From: an uncultured Polycyclovorans sp.
GTDB lineage: Bacteria > Pseudomonadota > Gammaproteobacteria > Nevskiales > Nevskiaceae
NCBI GenBank assembly: GCA_936928855.1
Contig: CAKZHZ010000045.1
Span: 1-34,034, forward strand
Direction: 5' to 3'
DNA: 34,034 bases
Shown in pieces: positions 7,076 to 15,411 of this stretch (the stretch's first letter is position 1; each line of letters starts with the position of its first letter). The position numbers were made by a program, and so were the translations under genes. The notes below the pieces were generated by a model, which searched no databases, was not told where the DNA came from, and saw only the letters and a list, made by a program, of their open reading frames with translations.

Positions 7076-8260
7076 ATGAGTGCAGTGCCCGAAATTGAAT
7101 TCGCCCAGGCCAGCGTGGCCCAGCGCATGCGTGACATCCGCGAGGCCGCCCGCGGCGTGAGCGAAGGCTTTAGCAGGGAGTACATGCGCGAGTGCATCGA
7201 TAATCACCGCTTTCCACAGGAGGCCTGGGAAGCCCTGGGCGAGTACGGGCTGCTCGGCATCACCATACCGGAGGAATTGGGCGGTTCAGGCGGCGGGCAA
7301 GTGGAACTGGTCGCGCTGATGGAGACCTTGGCCGAGGCCGGCATGGTGCTGCCCATGCTCCTACTCACAGGCTTCGCGCGGGTACCCATCATCCGCAACG
7401 GCACCCCCTGTCAGATCGAACGTTTCGTCAAACCGACGATCAGTGGCGCCGAGAAGTTGTGCTTTGCCATCACCGAACCGGACGCCGGCACCAACAGCTT
7501 TGCCATGAGTTCGCTGGCGACGCAGGATGGCGATCGCTATCGGCTGACCGGGCGCAAGGTTTTTATCTCCGGCGCTGCGGACGCCGACCGCATGCTGGTC
7601 GTGGCGCGCACCCAGAAGGCCGGCGAGGTCGAGCGCCGCACCGAGGGCATGTCGTTGTTCGTCGTTGATACCAATGCGCCCGGGGTGAAACTGCAACCCC
7701 TGAATATCGACGTCGGCTGGCCGGAGCGTCAGTACCTGGTTTTCTTCGACGACGTCGAACTCGAGGCGGACCGCTTGATCGGCCATCCGGGACAGGGGTT
7801 GGCCGGCATGTTCGAGGCACTAAACTCTGAACGCTTGCTCGTGACCGCCATGTCCGTGGGACTGGGCAACTACGCGCTTAAAAAAGCCGTGGCCTACGCC
7901 AACGAGCGCAAACCTTTCGGCGTACCCATCGGCAGCTACCAGGCCCTGCAGCATCGGCTGGCCGAGGCCAAGGCCGAACTGGAGGCCGCGCGGCTGATGA
8001 TGATCCAGGCCGCCGCGACTTTCGATGCGGGCGGCAATGCCGGCGCCCACGCCAACATGGCCAAGTTGCTAGGCTCGCGCGCCGCGGTCAAAGCCGTTGA
8101 GGCCGCGCTGCAAACCCACGGCGGCTACGGTTTCGACCGGGACTACGACATCATCACGCTGTGGCCCTCCGCTAGGCTGATGGAGATCGCGCCCATCAAC
8201 AACGAAATGCTGCTCAACTACATCGGCGAACATGTCCTCGGCCTGCCCAAATCCTACTGA
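7076..8260 (+). CDS. Acyl-CoA dehydrogenase
   Basis: 394 residues, typical length. Landmarks: LGEYGLLGITIPEELGGSGG (N-terminal helical domain), CFAITEPDAGTNSFAMSSLA (FAD/substrate-binding strand), RKVFISGAADADRMLVVART, PFGVPIGSYQALQHRLAEAK (C-terminal helices) and HGGYGFDRDYDI close to the end, the FAD adenine-binding region. It oxidises an acyl-CoA to the 2,3-enoyl-CoA with FAD, passing electrons to ETF. A strong GAGGAGGA ribosome binding site precedes the ATG at 7076. The gene follows the thiolase-like gene by 17 bp and overlaps the hydrolase gene by 29 bp. Chain length or ring substrate cannot be told from sequence. Confidence 0.92.
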   Translation: MSAVPEIEFAQASVAQRMRDIREAARGVSEGFSREYMRECIDNHRFPQEAWEALGEYGLLGITIPEELGGSGGGQVELVALMETLAEAGMVLPMLLLTGFARVPIIRNGTPCQIERFVKPTISGAEKLCFAITEPDAGTNSFAMSSLATQDGDRYRLTGRKVFISGAADADRMLVVARTQKAGEVERRTEGMSLFVVDTNAPGVKLQPLNIDVGWPERQYLVFFDDVELEADRLIGHPGQGLAGMFEALNSERLLVTAMSVGLGNYALKKAVAYANERKPFGVPIGSYQALQHRLAEAKAELEAARLMMIQAAATFDAGGNAGAHANMAKLLGSRAAVKAVEAALQTHGGYGFDRDYDIITLWPSARLMEIAPINNEMLLNYIGEHVLGLPKSY

Positions 8261-9155
8261 GACGCCCCGCGTGATCGAGCGCGGCGGATTCACGGCCCCT
8301 GACGGCCGGGACATCGCCCTGTGGCGCTGGCCGCATTCGCCCGGGCGTCCCACACTCCACTGGGCGCATGCGACGGGCTTCCATGGCCGCCTGTACAAAC
8401 CGCTGCTCGACGAGTTGGCGCGCGATTGCAATGTGCTGGCCTGGGACATGCGCGGCCACGGCGCCAGCGCCGGGGCGGCGGACATGGCGACATTCCGCGG
8501 CTGGGAAACCTACTACCAAGACCTCACCGCCTGGCTGCAAAGCCTGGATGAGCCTGTCTGGCTGGCCGGCCATTCCATCGGCGCCACCACCAGCCTCATG
8601 GCCGCCGCCCGCCGGCCGGAGATGGTGCGGGGCCTGATTCTGGCGGAACCCGTAATCATGGATCGCTGGCAGGGCTGGCAGTTATGGTTGGCGAAGTTGC
8701 TTCGCCAGTCGTACCGCTTCTCTCTCGCCGCCGGCGCGGCACGTCGGCGCCGGGAGTTCGAATCGTATGCCGCAGCCCTTGACAACTTTCGTGGCCGCGG
8801 AGGTTTCAAAACCTGGCCCGAGGCCTGGCTTGAAGCCTACGTCCAGCATGGCCTTGTGCAAAGTGGTGATCGCGTTCGCCTGGCCTGCGCGCCAGAATGG
8901 GAGAGCACTACCTTCGCCCATACCGAACACAACCCCTGGCCCGGCATCCGTCGGCTGCTGTGTCCTGTGATTGTGCTTGCTGGGGATCGCGCATCAACCT
9001 TCTCGCCCAAGGCGCGCCAACGCTTGAGCACCATGCTACCTATGGCTCAGGTGGACGCCCTCGCCGAAACCACTCATTTCCTGCCCATGGAGCAACCGGG
9101 CGCGGTTCGCGATGCCGTCCTGCAGGCGATGTCGCCCAAATACAACCGAATGTGA
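8232..9155 (+). CDS. Alpha/beta-fold hydrolase
   Basis: 307 residues from the ATG at 8232, overlapping the acyl-CoA dehydrogenase by 29 bases; a GTG at 8271 is an alternative start. Nucleophile elbow GHSIG (113-117, S115), oxyanion region HWAHATGFHG (about 43-52), acid candidate in IVLAGDRAS and histidine in AETTHFLPME near the end complete a plausible Ser-Asp-His triad. There is no signal peptide, so it acts in the cytoplasm, perhaps on an ester, lactone or ring-fission product. Last gene of the operon before the insertion sequence; no clear terminator follows (9156-9266 shows only a weak GGCC-CTTAT-GGCC inverted repeat around 9210). Confidence 0.88.
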   Translation: MSSACPNPTETPRVIERGGFTAPDGRDIALWRWPHSPGRPTLHWAHATGFHGRLYKPLLDELARDCNVLAWDMRGHGASAGAADMATFRGWETYYQDLTAWLQSLDEPVWLAGHSIGATTSLMAAARRPEMVRGLILAEPVIMDRWQGWQLWLAKLLRQSYRFSLAAGAARRRREFESYAAALDNFRGRGGFKTWPEAWLEAYVQHGLVQSGDRVRLACAPEWESTTFAHTEHNPWPGIRRLLCPVIVLAGDRASTFSPKARQRLSTMLPMAQVDALAETTHFLPMEQPGAVRDAVLQAMSPKYNRM

Positions 9156-9269
9156 TGTTGCTACGCGTTGTGCGCCTCGTCAGCCCTGAGCAGTTTGAGT
9201 CCGCAACAAGGCCCTTATGGCCGGGTGTTCACAGAATCGTGGGAACTCCAGTTTTCTCATCCGCACTAA

Positions 9270-10453
9270 GAGGGTGTAGACAAAACAATCAGGTGGTGAG
9301 TCGGCGCAGCAGTCGGCGCGCTTCTGCGAGCCACACCCAAGCCTCGGAGACGTGCGCAAGCCGGTCATGGTGCATGATCAGGCGACGTGCCTTGTCGTTC
9401 CACGCATGGGTGCGTTCGACGACCCATCGTTTGGGTAGCACGACGAAGCCATTTGCGTTGGCCTGCACCGGAAACAGCGTTCCTTGCGCAGGATGATACA
9501 GGTAGCCGCCGTTTCCATTGGCGGGGTGGCGTACGACCTCCACGTTCAGGCCGTGCCGCTCCTGAAGCGTCCGCGCGCACTGGCCTGAGTAACCGCCATC
9601 CACGAAGAGGGTCTGGACCGAGCGATATTTCTGCTTCGCAGCGGCCACGGCAGCATAGGAAGCATCCCGGTCCTGCACGCTGGCAGCGGTCACGCTTACC
9701 GCCAGCAGCAGGCCGAGCGTATCCACGACCAGATTGCGCTTGCGGCCTTTGACCTTCTTGCCGGCATCGAAGCCCTGCGCGCCACCTTGTGGCGAACCGC
9801 GGGTGGATTGCGCGTCCAGAACGGCCGCCGTCGGCGCCGCAGCACGCCCTTCGCGTTCCCGCCAGAGGCCGCGAAGGCGATCATGCATGGCCTCAAACTT
9901 GCCCTGTGCACTCCAGCGACGAAACGTCTTGTAGACGTTGTCCCAATGCGGGTACTCCTTGGGCAGCATTCGCCAGGCGCAGCCCGTGCGAACCACATAG
10001 CAGCAGGCATCAACCATCAGGCGCCGACTGTGGGTCGGCGGCAGCCCCTGTGCGTCGACCCGGTCGAACAGATCGCAGACCAGAGACCACTCCGTATCAG
10101 TCAGGCAACTCGGATACTGCTGCTCCGGTGTCATGCGACGGTGCGCCGCTGTGTAACCATAACGTCGCGGTGCCTGATCGGAGCTGCGCTCCACCACCGG
10201 CCGCTGCCGACGAATCCCCGCAGCGCGAAGGGCCTTGCGGATCGTCGCCGTATGGACCACTACGCCGCAGCGGTGCTCAACCCGCTCCGCGAGCTCCGTC
10301 AGGGTCGACGTCGGCTTCGTCGCCACGATCTCCCGCAGCACCATGAGGCCCTCAGCATTCAGCTTTTTCGGGCGTCCCGGCTTTGCCATCTGCAGCTCCT
10401 TATGGTGACATCCACAATACGCTGCAATTATAAATTGTTTTGTCTACACCCTC
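9270..10453 (-). mobile_element. IS5-family insertion sequence, apparently complete
   Basis: 1184 bp bounded by perfect 20-bp inverted repeats, 9270-9289 (GAGGGTGTAGACAAAACAAT) and 10434-10453, and flanked by TAA on both sides (9267-9269 and 10454-10456), a 3-bp target duplication of the TNA type used by several IS5 subgroups. It carries one intact transposase gene on the minus strand whose stop codon touches the left repeat. Joining the flanks restores continuous sequence, so insertion caused no deletion. The element lies in the gap between the catabolic operon and the tRNA-Arg remnant. Confidence 0.93.
9289..10389 (-). CDS. IS5-family DDE transposase with N-terminal helix-turn-helix extension
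   Basis: 366 residues in a single frame. From about residue 86 it is a standard IS5-type transposase (QYPSCLTDTEWSLVCDLF, the DUF4096-like start; then TGCAWRMLP), with the DDE triad at D192 (VLDAQST), D264 (LFVDGGYSG) and E325 (WVVERTHAW). Residues 1-85 (GRPKKLNAEGLMVLREIV...VHTATIRKALRAAGIRR) are an additional winged-helix/HTH region that looks like those of IS630-type transposases. No frameshift, stop or truncation is seen, so it may be active. Start ATG at 10389, with AGGAGC-like bases upstream. Confidence 0.9.
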   Translation of the reverse strand: MAKPGRPKKLNAEGLMVLREIVATKPTSTLTELAERVEHRCGVVVHTATIRKALRAAGIRRQRPVVERSSDQAPRRYGYTAAHRRMTPEQQYPSCLTDTEWSLVCDLFDRVDAQGLPPTHSRRLMVDACCYVVRTGCAWRMLPKEYPHWDNVYKTFRRWSAQGKFEAMHDRLRGLWREREGRAAAPTAAVLDAQSTRGSPQGGAQGFDAGKKVKGRKRNLVVDTLGLLLAVSVTAASVQDRDASYAAVAAAKQKYRSVQTLFVDGGYSGQCARTLQERHGLNVEVVRHPANGNGGYLYHPAQGTLFPVQANANGFVVLPKRWVVERTHAWNDKARRLIMHHDRLAHVSEAWVWLAEARRLLRRLTT

Positions 10454-10570
10454 TAAGAGGATCACTTCGGCTCACTTGGCCGCATCGCACATCACCGAGC
10501 ATCACTTCTGAATTTCAATCCAATCAATAATTTGCATTAAGATCATGGAGTGGTAAAGGGAACTCGGTCA

Positions 10571-10611
10571 GCTTAGAAGGTGGATGCTCTATCCAGCTGA
10601 GCTACAGGCGC
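10571..10611 (-). pseudogene. 5' half of tRNA-Arg(UCU), truncated after the anticodon loop
   Basis: Read on the minus strand from 10611, the sequence starts GCGCCTGTAGCTCAGCTGGA and continues through a D-arm (GCTC...GAGC) to an anticodon loop CTTCTAA (anticodon TCT), the pattern of proteobacterial tRNA-Arg(UCU). The 3' side of the anticodon stem is already degenerate (TCCAC against GCTGA) and nothing beyond resembles a variable loop, T-arm or acceptor end. It is therefore a remnant, not a working tRNA. Site-specific recombinases often cross over at anticodon or T loops, so this is a likely scar of island integration or of a later deletion. Confidence 0.8.
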
Positions 10612-10634
10612 GTGGTGCAAGTGTAGCGTCTTGT

Positions 10635-10650
10635 CGCCCCCTTCGGGGCG
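10635..10650. other. Small GC hairpin with UUCG-type loop
   Basis: CGCCCC-CTTC-GGGGCG forms a 6-bp stem with a stable cUUCg-type loop, between the tRNA remnant and the MFS gene. No T-run follows on either strand, so it is not a standard terminator. The rest of 10454-10687 is AT-richer and holds no gene that I can see apart from the tRNA remnant. Confidence 0.4.
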
Positions 10651-10687
10651 TCACCGACAGGTGCTCGGGGCTTGTTAGCATTCACGC

Positions 10688-11971
10688 ATGACTGCACTCC
10701 ACCACTCTGCACGCCCCCTCTCCCCGTTACTGACCGGCGTTGCCCTGCTGTTGCTTGGCACCGGCCTGCTCAACACCCTGCTGTCGGTCCGCGCGGTGCA
10801 GAACGGCATGGGCAGCACCCTGCTTGGATTGGTGATGTCGGCCTATTTCGTCGGCTTCATTCTCGGCACCTTCCTGGCGCCCTGGGCGATCAGACGCATG
10901 GGTCATATCCGCACCTTTGCCTGCTGCGCCGCACTGGCTTCCAGCGCGGTGCTGGGCCATGCCCTGAGCGATCACCCGGGGGTCTGGATGGGCCTGCGCG
11001 CGGTAACCGGTGTCGCGCTCGTCGGGCTGTATGCGGTGGTCGAGAGCTGGCTGGCGGCACAGGCTCATGGGCCCCAGCGGGGGCGGGTGTTCGCGGTGTA
11101 CATGATCGTCAATCTGCTGGCCCTGGCCGCAGGACAGTTCCTGATGCTGCTGGCGCCGGTGCAGGGCTTTGCCCTGTTCGCCCTCATTGCCATGCTGGTC
11201 AACCTATCGTTGATCCCCATCGCGGCGACGCGGCTGGAGCAGCCGCTGGCACCCCACTCGCCCCGCCTGCACATCGGCGAAATGGCGCGTATCGCCCCCA
11301 CCGCGGCCGCCGGTGCGCTGCTGTCGGGACTGGCCATGGGCGCCTTCTGGGGAATGACGCCGGCGTTCGCCCAGACCAGCGGCGCCGACGCCCGTGGCGT
11401 GGCCGTCTTCATGAGCACGGCCATCCTGGGCGGCGCTGCCCTGCAGTGGCCGCTGGGCCGGCTCTCGGATGGTCGTGACCGGCGGGAAACGCTGCGCCTG
11501 GTGGCCGTGATGGCACTGGGAGTGGCGGTGATCGCCGGCATCCTGGGGCTTTGGCAACCTGCGGCACTGCCCGCGCTGATGTTCCTGTACGGGGGGCTGG
11601 CCTTCGCCGCCTACCCGATCGGGGTCGCCCATCTCAGCGATCACCTCCCCACTGAGCGCGTGCTGGAAGGCGCCAGTGTGTGCCTGCTGCTGCACGGTGC
11701 AGGCGCCGCCCTCGGGCCTGCTCTGGCCGGCCTGCTGATGAGCGCGCTGGCGCCGGCGGCGCTGTTCCTGCATTTCGCCCTGTGCTGGGGCGCCCTGACG
11801 GTCTACACCCAGTGGCGCCTGGTTCGCGATCGACCGCTGGACACCCCGCCCGCCGATGCCAGCCCCTTTGTGCCCATGCTCAGGACATCCCCCGTCGCAC
11901 TGGAACTACTGGCAGACGACACCGCCGATCCGGCCGCGTTTGCCGCACCGCAGCATGACCGGTTACCATAG
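10688..11971 (+). CDS. Major facilitator superfamily transporter, YcaD-like
   Basis: 427 residues with about 12 hydrophobic segments. The N-terminal part LLLLGTGLLNTLLSVRAVQN, then LVMSAYFVGFILGTFLAPWA and MGHIRTFACCAALAS, follows the MFS pattern with the loop 2-3 motif (G-x4-RRMGH) and matches YcaD-like transporters of Gammaproteobacteria; VESWLAAQ is another feature of that group. The last 45 residues are a hydrophilic, acidic tail. The substrate is not known for this group. It is divergent from the tRNA remnant and followed after 81 bp by the glycosyltransferase gene. Start ATG at 10688; no strong ribosome binding site is seen. Confidence 0.85.
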   Translation: MTALHHSARPLSPLLTGVALLLLGTGLLNTLLSVRAVQNGMGSTLLGLVMSAYFVGFILGTFLAPWAIRRMGHIRTFACCAALASSAVLGHALSDHPGVWMGLRAVTGVALVGLYAVVESWLAAQAHGPQRGRVFAVYMIVNLLALAAGQFLMLLAPVQGFALFALIAMLVNLSLIPIAATRLEQPLAPHSPRLHIGEMARIAPTAAAGALLSGLAMGAFWGMTPAFAQTSGADARGVAVFMSTAILGGAALQWPLGRLSDGRDRRETLRLVAVMALGVAVIAGILGLWQPAALPALMFLYGGLAFAAYPIGVAHLSDHLPTERVLEGASVCLLLHGAGAALGPALAGLLMSALAPAALFLHFALCWGALTVYTQWRLVRDRPLDTPPADASPFVPMLRTSPVALELLADDTADPAAFAAPQHDRLP

Positions 11972-12052
11972 TTTGCATTAATCGTCGGCGAACCAGTTCG
12001 ATTGCTTTCATAATCGCGTCGGCGTTCCCAGCCCACGCAGGAGAACGCACCC

Positions 12053-14350
12053 ATGCTCTTGGCTTCCGACCTCGATGGCACCCTTTTGGGCGGCGACATC
12101 GACGACCGCCTCAAGCTCTATCAGCTCATCAACCGGCACCCGGGCATCCAGCTCGCCTTCGTCACCGGACGCGGACTGGAGTCCGTGCTGCCGCTGCTGT
12201 CCGACCCCACGATTCCCCGCCCGGACTACATCATCTGTGATGTCGGGGCGACCGTCGTCGATGGCCACACCTTGCAGGCCATCCAGCCCTTGCAGGCAGA
12301 GATCGATGCCTGCTGGCCAGGCGAGCAGGTCATCGCCCAGGCGCTGGCCGAGGTACCTGACATCCAGCGCCAGGAGATGCCGCAGGAGCGCCGCTGCTCC
12401 TACTTCTGCCGCGAGGAGGCCGTCACCCCGGCCCTGCGGCGTCAGGTGGAAAGCCTGGGTTGTGACCTGCTGTTCTCTGCGGGCGTCTATCTGGATGTGC
12501 TGCCCCGCGGCATCAACAAGGGCAGCACCCTGCACAAGCTGGTCCGGCTGCTCGATATCCCGGAGTCTGCGGTGCTCACCGCGGGCGATACGCTCAACGA
12601 CCTGTCGATGCTGGATGCCGGCTTCAAGGCGGTGGCCGTCGGCGAGTCGGAATCCGCGCTGCTGGACGCCACGCGCAACAAGGGTCTGGTGCTGCAGGCC
12701 CGCTCCGCCGGCTGCGGCGGCATCCTCGAGGCGCTCTCCTACTTCGGGTTTCTCGGTGAGCAGGGCATCGACTCGACCGTGCAGACCCGCAAGGACTTCG
12801 GAACCTCCGAGCTGCTGATGGTCTATCACCGGCTGCCCTATGAGGAGTATCGCGAAAAAGGCGAGCTGAAGCGGCGCCAGCCACAGTCCCCCAACGGCAT
12901 CCTTCCCACCCTGCTGTCGTTCTTTACCGGAAAGCACCGCGGGACCTGGGTGGCATGGGCGGTGCACGAGGACCCTGACAAGAGTTTCGAGCGCCATACC
13001 GCCGTGGATCCCGAGCGCTACCCCAACCTCACCGCCAGCCGGGTGCCACTGTCGCGGCAGGAAGTGGACATCTTCTACAAGCGCTTCTCCAAGGAGGCTT
13101 TCTGGCCCCTGCTGCACACCTTCTGGGAACGTGCACGCTTTCGCGAGGAGGACTGGGAGGTCTTCCTCAAGGTCAATCGTCGCTTTGCCGACGCCGCTGC
13201 TGCCGAGGCGGCAGAGGGCGCGCTGGTGTGGATCCACGACTACAACCTGTGGATGGTGCCGGCCTTCCTGCGCGAACAGCGTCCGGACCTGCGCATCGCC
13301 TTCTTCCATCACACCTACTTCCCGTCGGCGGACGTCTTCAATGTGGTGCCGTGGCGGCGCGAGATCATCGGCAGCCTGCTGCAGTGCGACTACATCGGCT
13401 TTCACATTCCGCGTCAGGTCGAAAATTTCGTCGACGTGGCACGCGGCGCGGTCCCGCTGAAAACGCTGGAGCGCGAGAGCTGCGCGCCCCGCTTTCTCAC
13501 CTACGGCTGTGCCGTGGGCCTGGACCGCATGACCACCTGCATCGATGTCGGCGGCCGTGTGGTGCGGCTCGGTGCCCACCCGGTGGGGCTCGACATGAAC
13601 CGCGTACGGGAAGCCCTGGGCGCCCCCGAGACCCAGCGCCGGATGGAACAGCTGCGCGGGCACCTCAAGGGTCAGCGCATGATCCTGTCGGTCGAGCGAC
13701 TCGACTACACCAAGGGCACGCTGGAAAAGCTACAGGCCTACGAGCGCATGCTGGAGGAGTACCCGGAACTCCGGGGCAAGGTCACCCTGGTGTGCATCTG
13801 TGTGCCTGCCGCCGCCGAAATGACGGTGTACGACGAGCTGCAGGAGCAGATCGAACAGACCGCCGGGCGCATCAACGGCCAGTGGGCGCAGGTGGGGTGG
13901 ACGCCGCTGCAGTTCTTCTTCCGCAGCCTGCCCTTCGCCGAGGTGGCCGCCTACTACGCCATGGCCGACGTCATGTGGATCACGCCGCTGCGTGACGGCC
14001 TGAATCTGGTGGCCAAGGAATATGTCGCCGTACAGGGGCTCACCGGCGGCCGCGGGGTGTTGGTGCTATCGGAGTTCGCGGGCGCCGCGGCGGAAATGAA
14101 AGGGGCGATTCTCACCAACCCGCACGACCCCGTGGATCTGGCCGGCGCCTGCTACACGGCGCTCAATATCGGTCGCGCCGAGGCCGAAGCGCGGCTGCGC
14201 GGCCTGTTCGAGATCGTCCAGCACCATGACCTGCAACGCTGGGCCGACGAGTTCATGCATCACCTCAGTGAGGAAGAACTGACGCGCACGCCGCGCAACC
14301 TCAACCGCAGCATCGAGCACGAACAGGCCCTCAACGCGACCACCGAGTGA
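12053..14350 (+). CDS. ggpPS: Bifunctional glucosylglycerol-phosphate synthase/phosphatase (HAD-GT20 fusion)
   Basis: 765 residues. Residues 1-250 are a HAD phosphatase: SDLDGTLLGG (nucleophile D6, D8), NKG lysine K156, and GDTLND (178-183). Residues about 265-750 are a GT20 glycosyltransferase: WIHDYNLWMVPAFLRE, FFHHTYFPSADVFNVVPWR, VERLDYTKGTLEKL, and PLRDGLNLVAKEYVAVQ. The text GWTPLQFFFRSLPF and PAAAEMTVYDELQEQIEQ fits glucosylglycerol-phosphate synthase better than trehalose-phosphate synthase, and N-terminal phosphatase fusions of this type are known as GgpPS in some proteobacteria. It would make the osmolyte glucosylglycerol from ADP-glucose and glycerol 3-phosphate in the cytoplasm. 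The alternative, a trehalose-6-phosphate synthase/phosphatase fusion, is less likely. GGAGAACGCACCC precedes the ATG at 12053. Confidence 0.8.
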   Translation: MLLASDLDGTLLGGDIDDRLKLYQLINRHPGIQLAFVTGRGLESVLPLLSDPTIPRPDYIICDVGATVVDGHTLQAIQPLQAEIDACWPGEQVIAQALAEVPDIQRQEMPQERRCSYFCREEAVTPALRRQVESLGCDLLFSAGVYLDVLPRGINKGSTLHKLVRLLDIPESAVLTAGDTLNDLSMLDAGFKAVAVGESESALLDATRNKGLVLQARSAGCGGILEALSYFGFLGEQGIDSTVQTRKDFGTSELLMVYHRLPYEEYREKGELKRRQPQSPNGILPTLLSFFTGKHRGTWVAWAVHEDPDKSFERHTAVDPERYPNLTASRVPLSRQEVDIFYKRFSKEAFWPLLHTFWERARFREEDWEVFLKVNRRFADAAAAEAAEGALVWIHDYNLWMVPAFLREQRPDLRIAFFHHTYFPSADVFNVVPWRREIIGSLLQCDYIGFHIPRQVENFVDVARGAVPLKTLERESCAPRFLTYGCAVGLDRMTTCIDVGGRVVRLGAHPVGLDMNRVREALGAPETQRRMEQLRGHLKGQRMILSVERLDYTKGTLEKLQAYERMLEEYPELRGKVTLVCICVPAAAEMTVYDELQEQIEQTAGRINGQWAQVGWTPLQFFFRSLPFAEVAAYYAMADVMWITPLRDGLNLVAKEYVAVQGLTGGRGVLVLSEFAGAAAEMKGAILTNPHDPVDLAGACYTALNIGRAEAEARLRGLFEIVQHHDLQRWADEFMHHLSEEELTRTPRNLNRSIEHEQALNATTE

Positions 14351-14366
14351 GCTGCGGCGAAGGGGC

Positions 14367-15392
14367 TCAGTCCGCCACCTTCACCACCAGCTTGCCGAGG
14401 TTGTCGCCGCGCAACAGGCCGGACAGCGCTCCGGGCGCCGCCTTGAGCCCTTCCACCACGTCCTCGAGATAGTGGATGCGGCCCTGCTGCAGCCAGGCCT
14501 GCATGTCCCGTTGGAAATCCGCATGCCGGTCCGCATGGTCGGAGATGATGAATCCCTGCACCCGCACGCGGTTGACCAACACCTTGCGCATCAGCGCTGC
14601 CAGCGGGTGCGCGCCACTGGCGGGCGCGACCTGGCTATACCAGGCCACCAGCCCGCAGACCGGTACCCGCGCGCCCTGATTGAGGCGCGGCACCACGGCC
14701 TCCAGTACATGGCCGCCCACGTTCTCGAAGTACACGTCCACGCCGTCCGGCGTGGCGTCTTTCAGCTGGGCCTCGAAGTCATCGGCATGGTGGTCGATGC
14801 AGGCATCGAAGTCGAGGCGCTCGACCGCCAGCGCGCATTTCTCGGCGCCGCCGGCCACCCCTACCACGCGACATCCCTTGAGTCGGGCAATCTGCCCGAC
14901 AGTCGAACCCACCGGGCCGGTGGCGGCGGCCACCACCACGGTTTCCCCCGGCTGCGGGCACCCGATATCGAGCAAGCCGACGTAGGCCGTCAACCCGGGC
15001 ATGCCCAGTACGCCCAGCCACCACGAAGGATGCGGGTCGTCTGCGGGCAGTCGGGTGACCGCATCCGCGGCGACGCGGACATGGGTGCACCAGCCGGTCA
15101 TGCCCAGCACCCGGTCGCCAACCTCGAAACGGGGGTCGCGACTGGCGAGCACCCGGCTGACCGTCCCTCCACACATGGTGTCGCCCAGGGCCACCGGCGC
15201 CACATAGGAGGCCCCTTCGCTCATGCGCCCCCGCATGTAGGGGTCGAGTGACAGCCACAGGGTTTCGAGTACCAGCTCGCCCGGCCCGGGCGCCTGCGGG
15301 CATGGCAGTTCCTCCCAGCGGAAGTCCTGAGTGCTCGGCTTGCCGTGCGGGCGCTGGGCCAGCACGTAACGATGGCAGACGTTGGGGATCAT
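14367..15392 (-). CDS. NADP-dependent MDR oxidoreductase (CurA/PTGR-like)
   Basis: 341 residues, zinc-independent medium-chain reductase family. Landmarks: LSLDPYMRGRMSEG (about 48-60), typical of prostaglandin/leukotriene reductase-like members, the nucleotide-binding motif AAATGPVGSTVGQ (155-167), and DGVDVYFENVGGHVLEAV. Such enzymes reduce the double bond of alpha,beta-unsaturated ketones or aldehydes with NADPH. It is the last gene of operon A, 19 bp after the SDR at 15412, and convergent with ggpPS across a 16-bp gap in which I see no convincing terminator. Likely a reductive step on an enone intermediate (inference). Confidence 0.88.
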   Translation of the reverse strand: MIPNVCHRYVLAQRPHGKPSTQDFRWEELPCPQAPGPGELVLETLWLSLDPYMRGRMSEGASYVAPVALGDTMCGGTVSRVLASRDPRFEVGDRVLGMTGWCTHVRVAADAVTRLPADDPHPSWWLGVLGMPGLTAYVGLLDIGCPQPGETVVVAAATGPVGSTVGQIARLKGCRVVGVAGGAEKCALAVERLDFDACIDHHADDFEAQLKDATPDGVDVYFENVGGHVLEAVVPRLNQGARVPVCGLVAWYSQVAPASGAHPLAALMRKVLVNRVRVQGFIISDHADRHADFQRDMQAWLQQGRIHYLEDVVEGLKAAPGALSGLLRGDNLGKLVVKVAD

Positions 15393-15411
15393 GGTGCGAA
15401 ACGGGTAAGGG

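Noticed and set aside
9206..9224. Possible terminator after the alpha/beta hydrolase gene (GGCC-CTTAT-GGCC)
   Set aside because: The stem is only 4 bp with no following T-run.
12008..13663. Minus-strand open frame of 551 codons opposite ggpPS
   Set aside because: Antisense shadow of a gene with clear HAD and GT20 motifs; its translation is low-complexity and motif-free.
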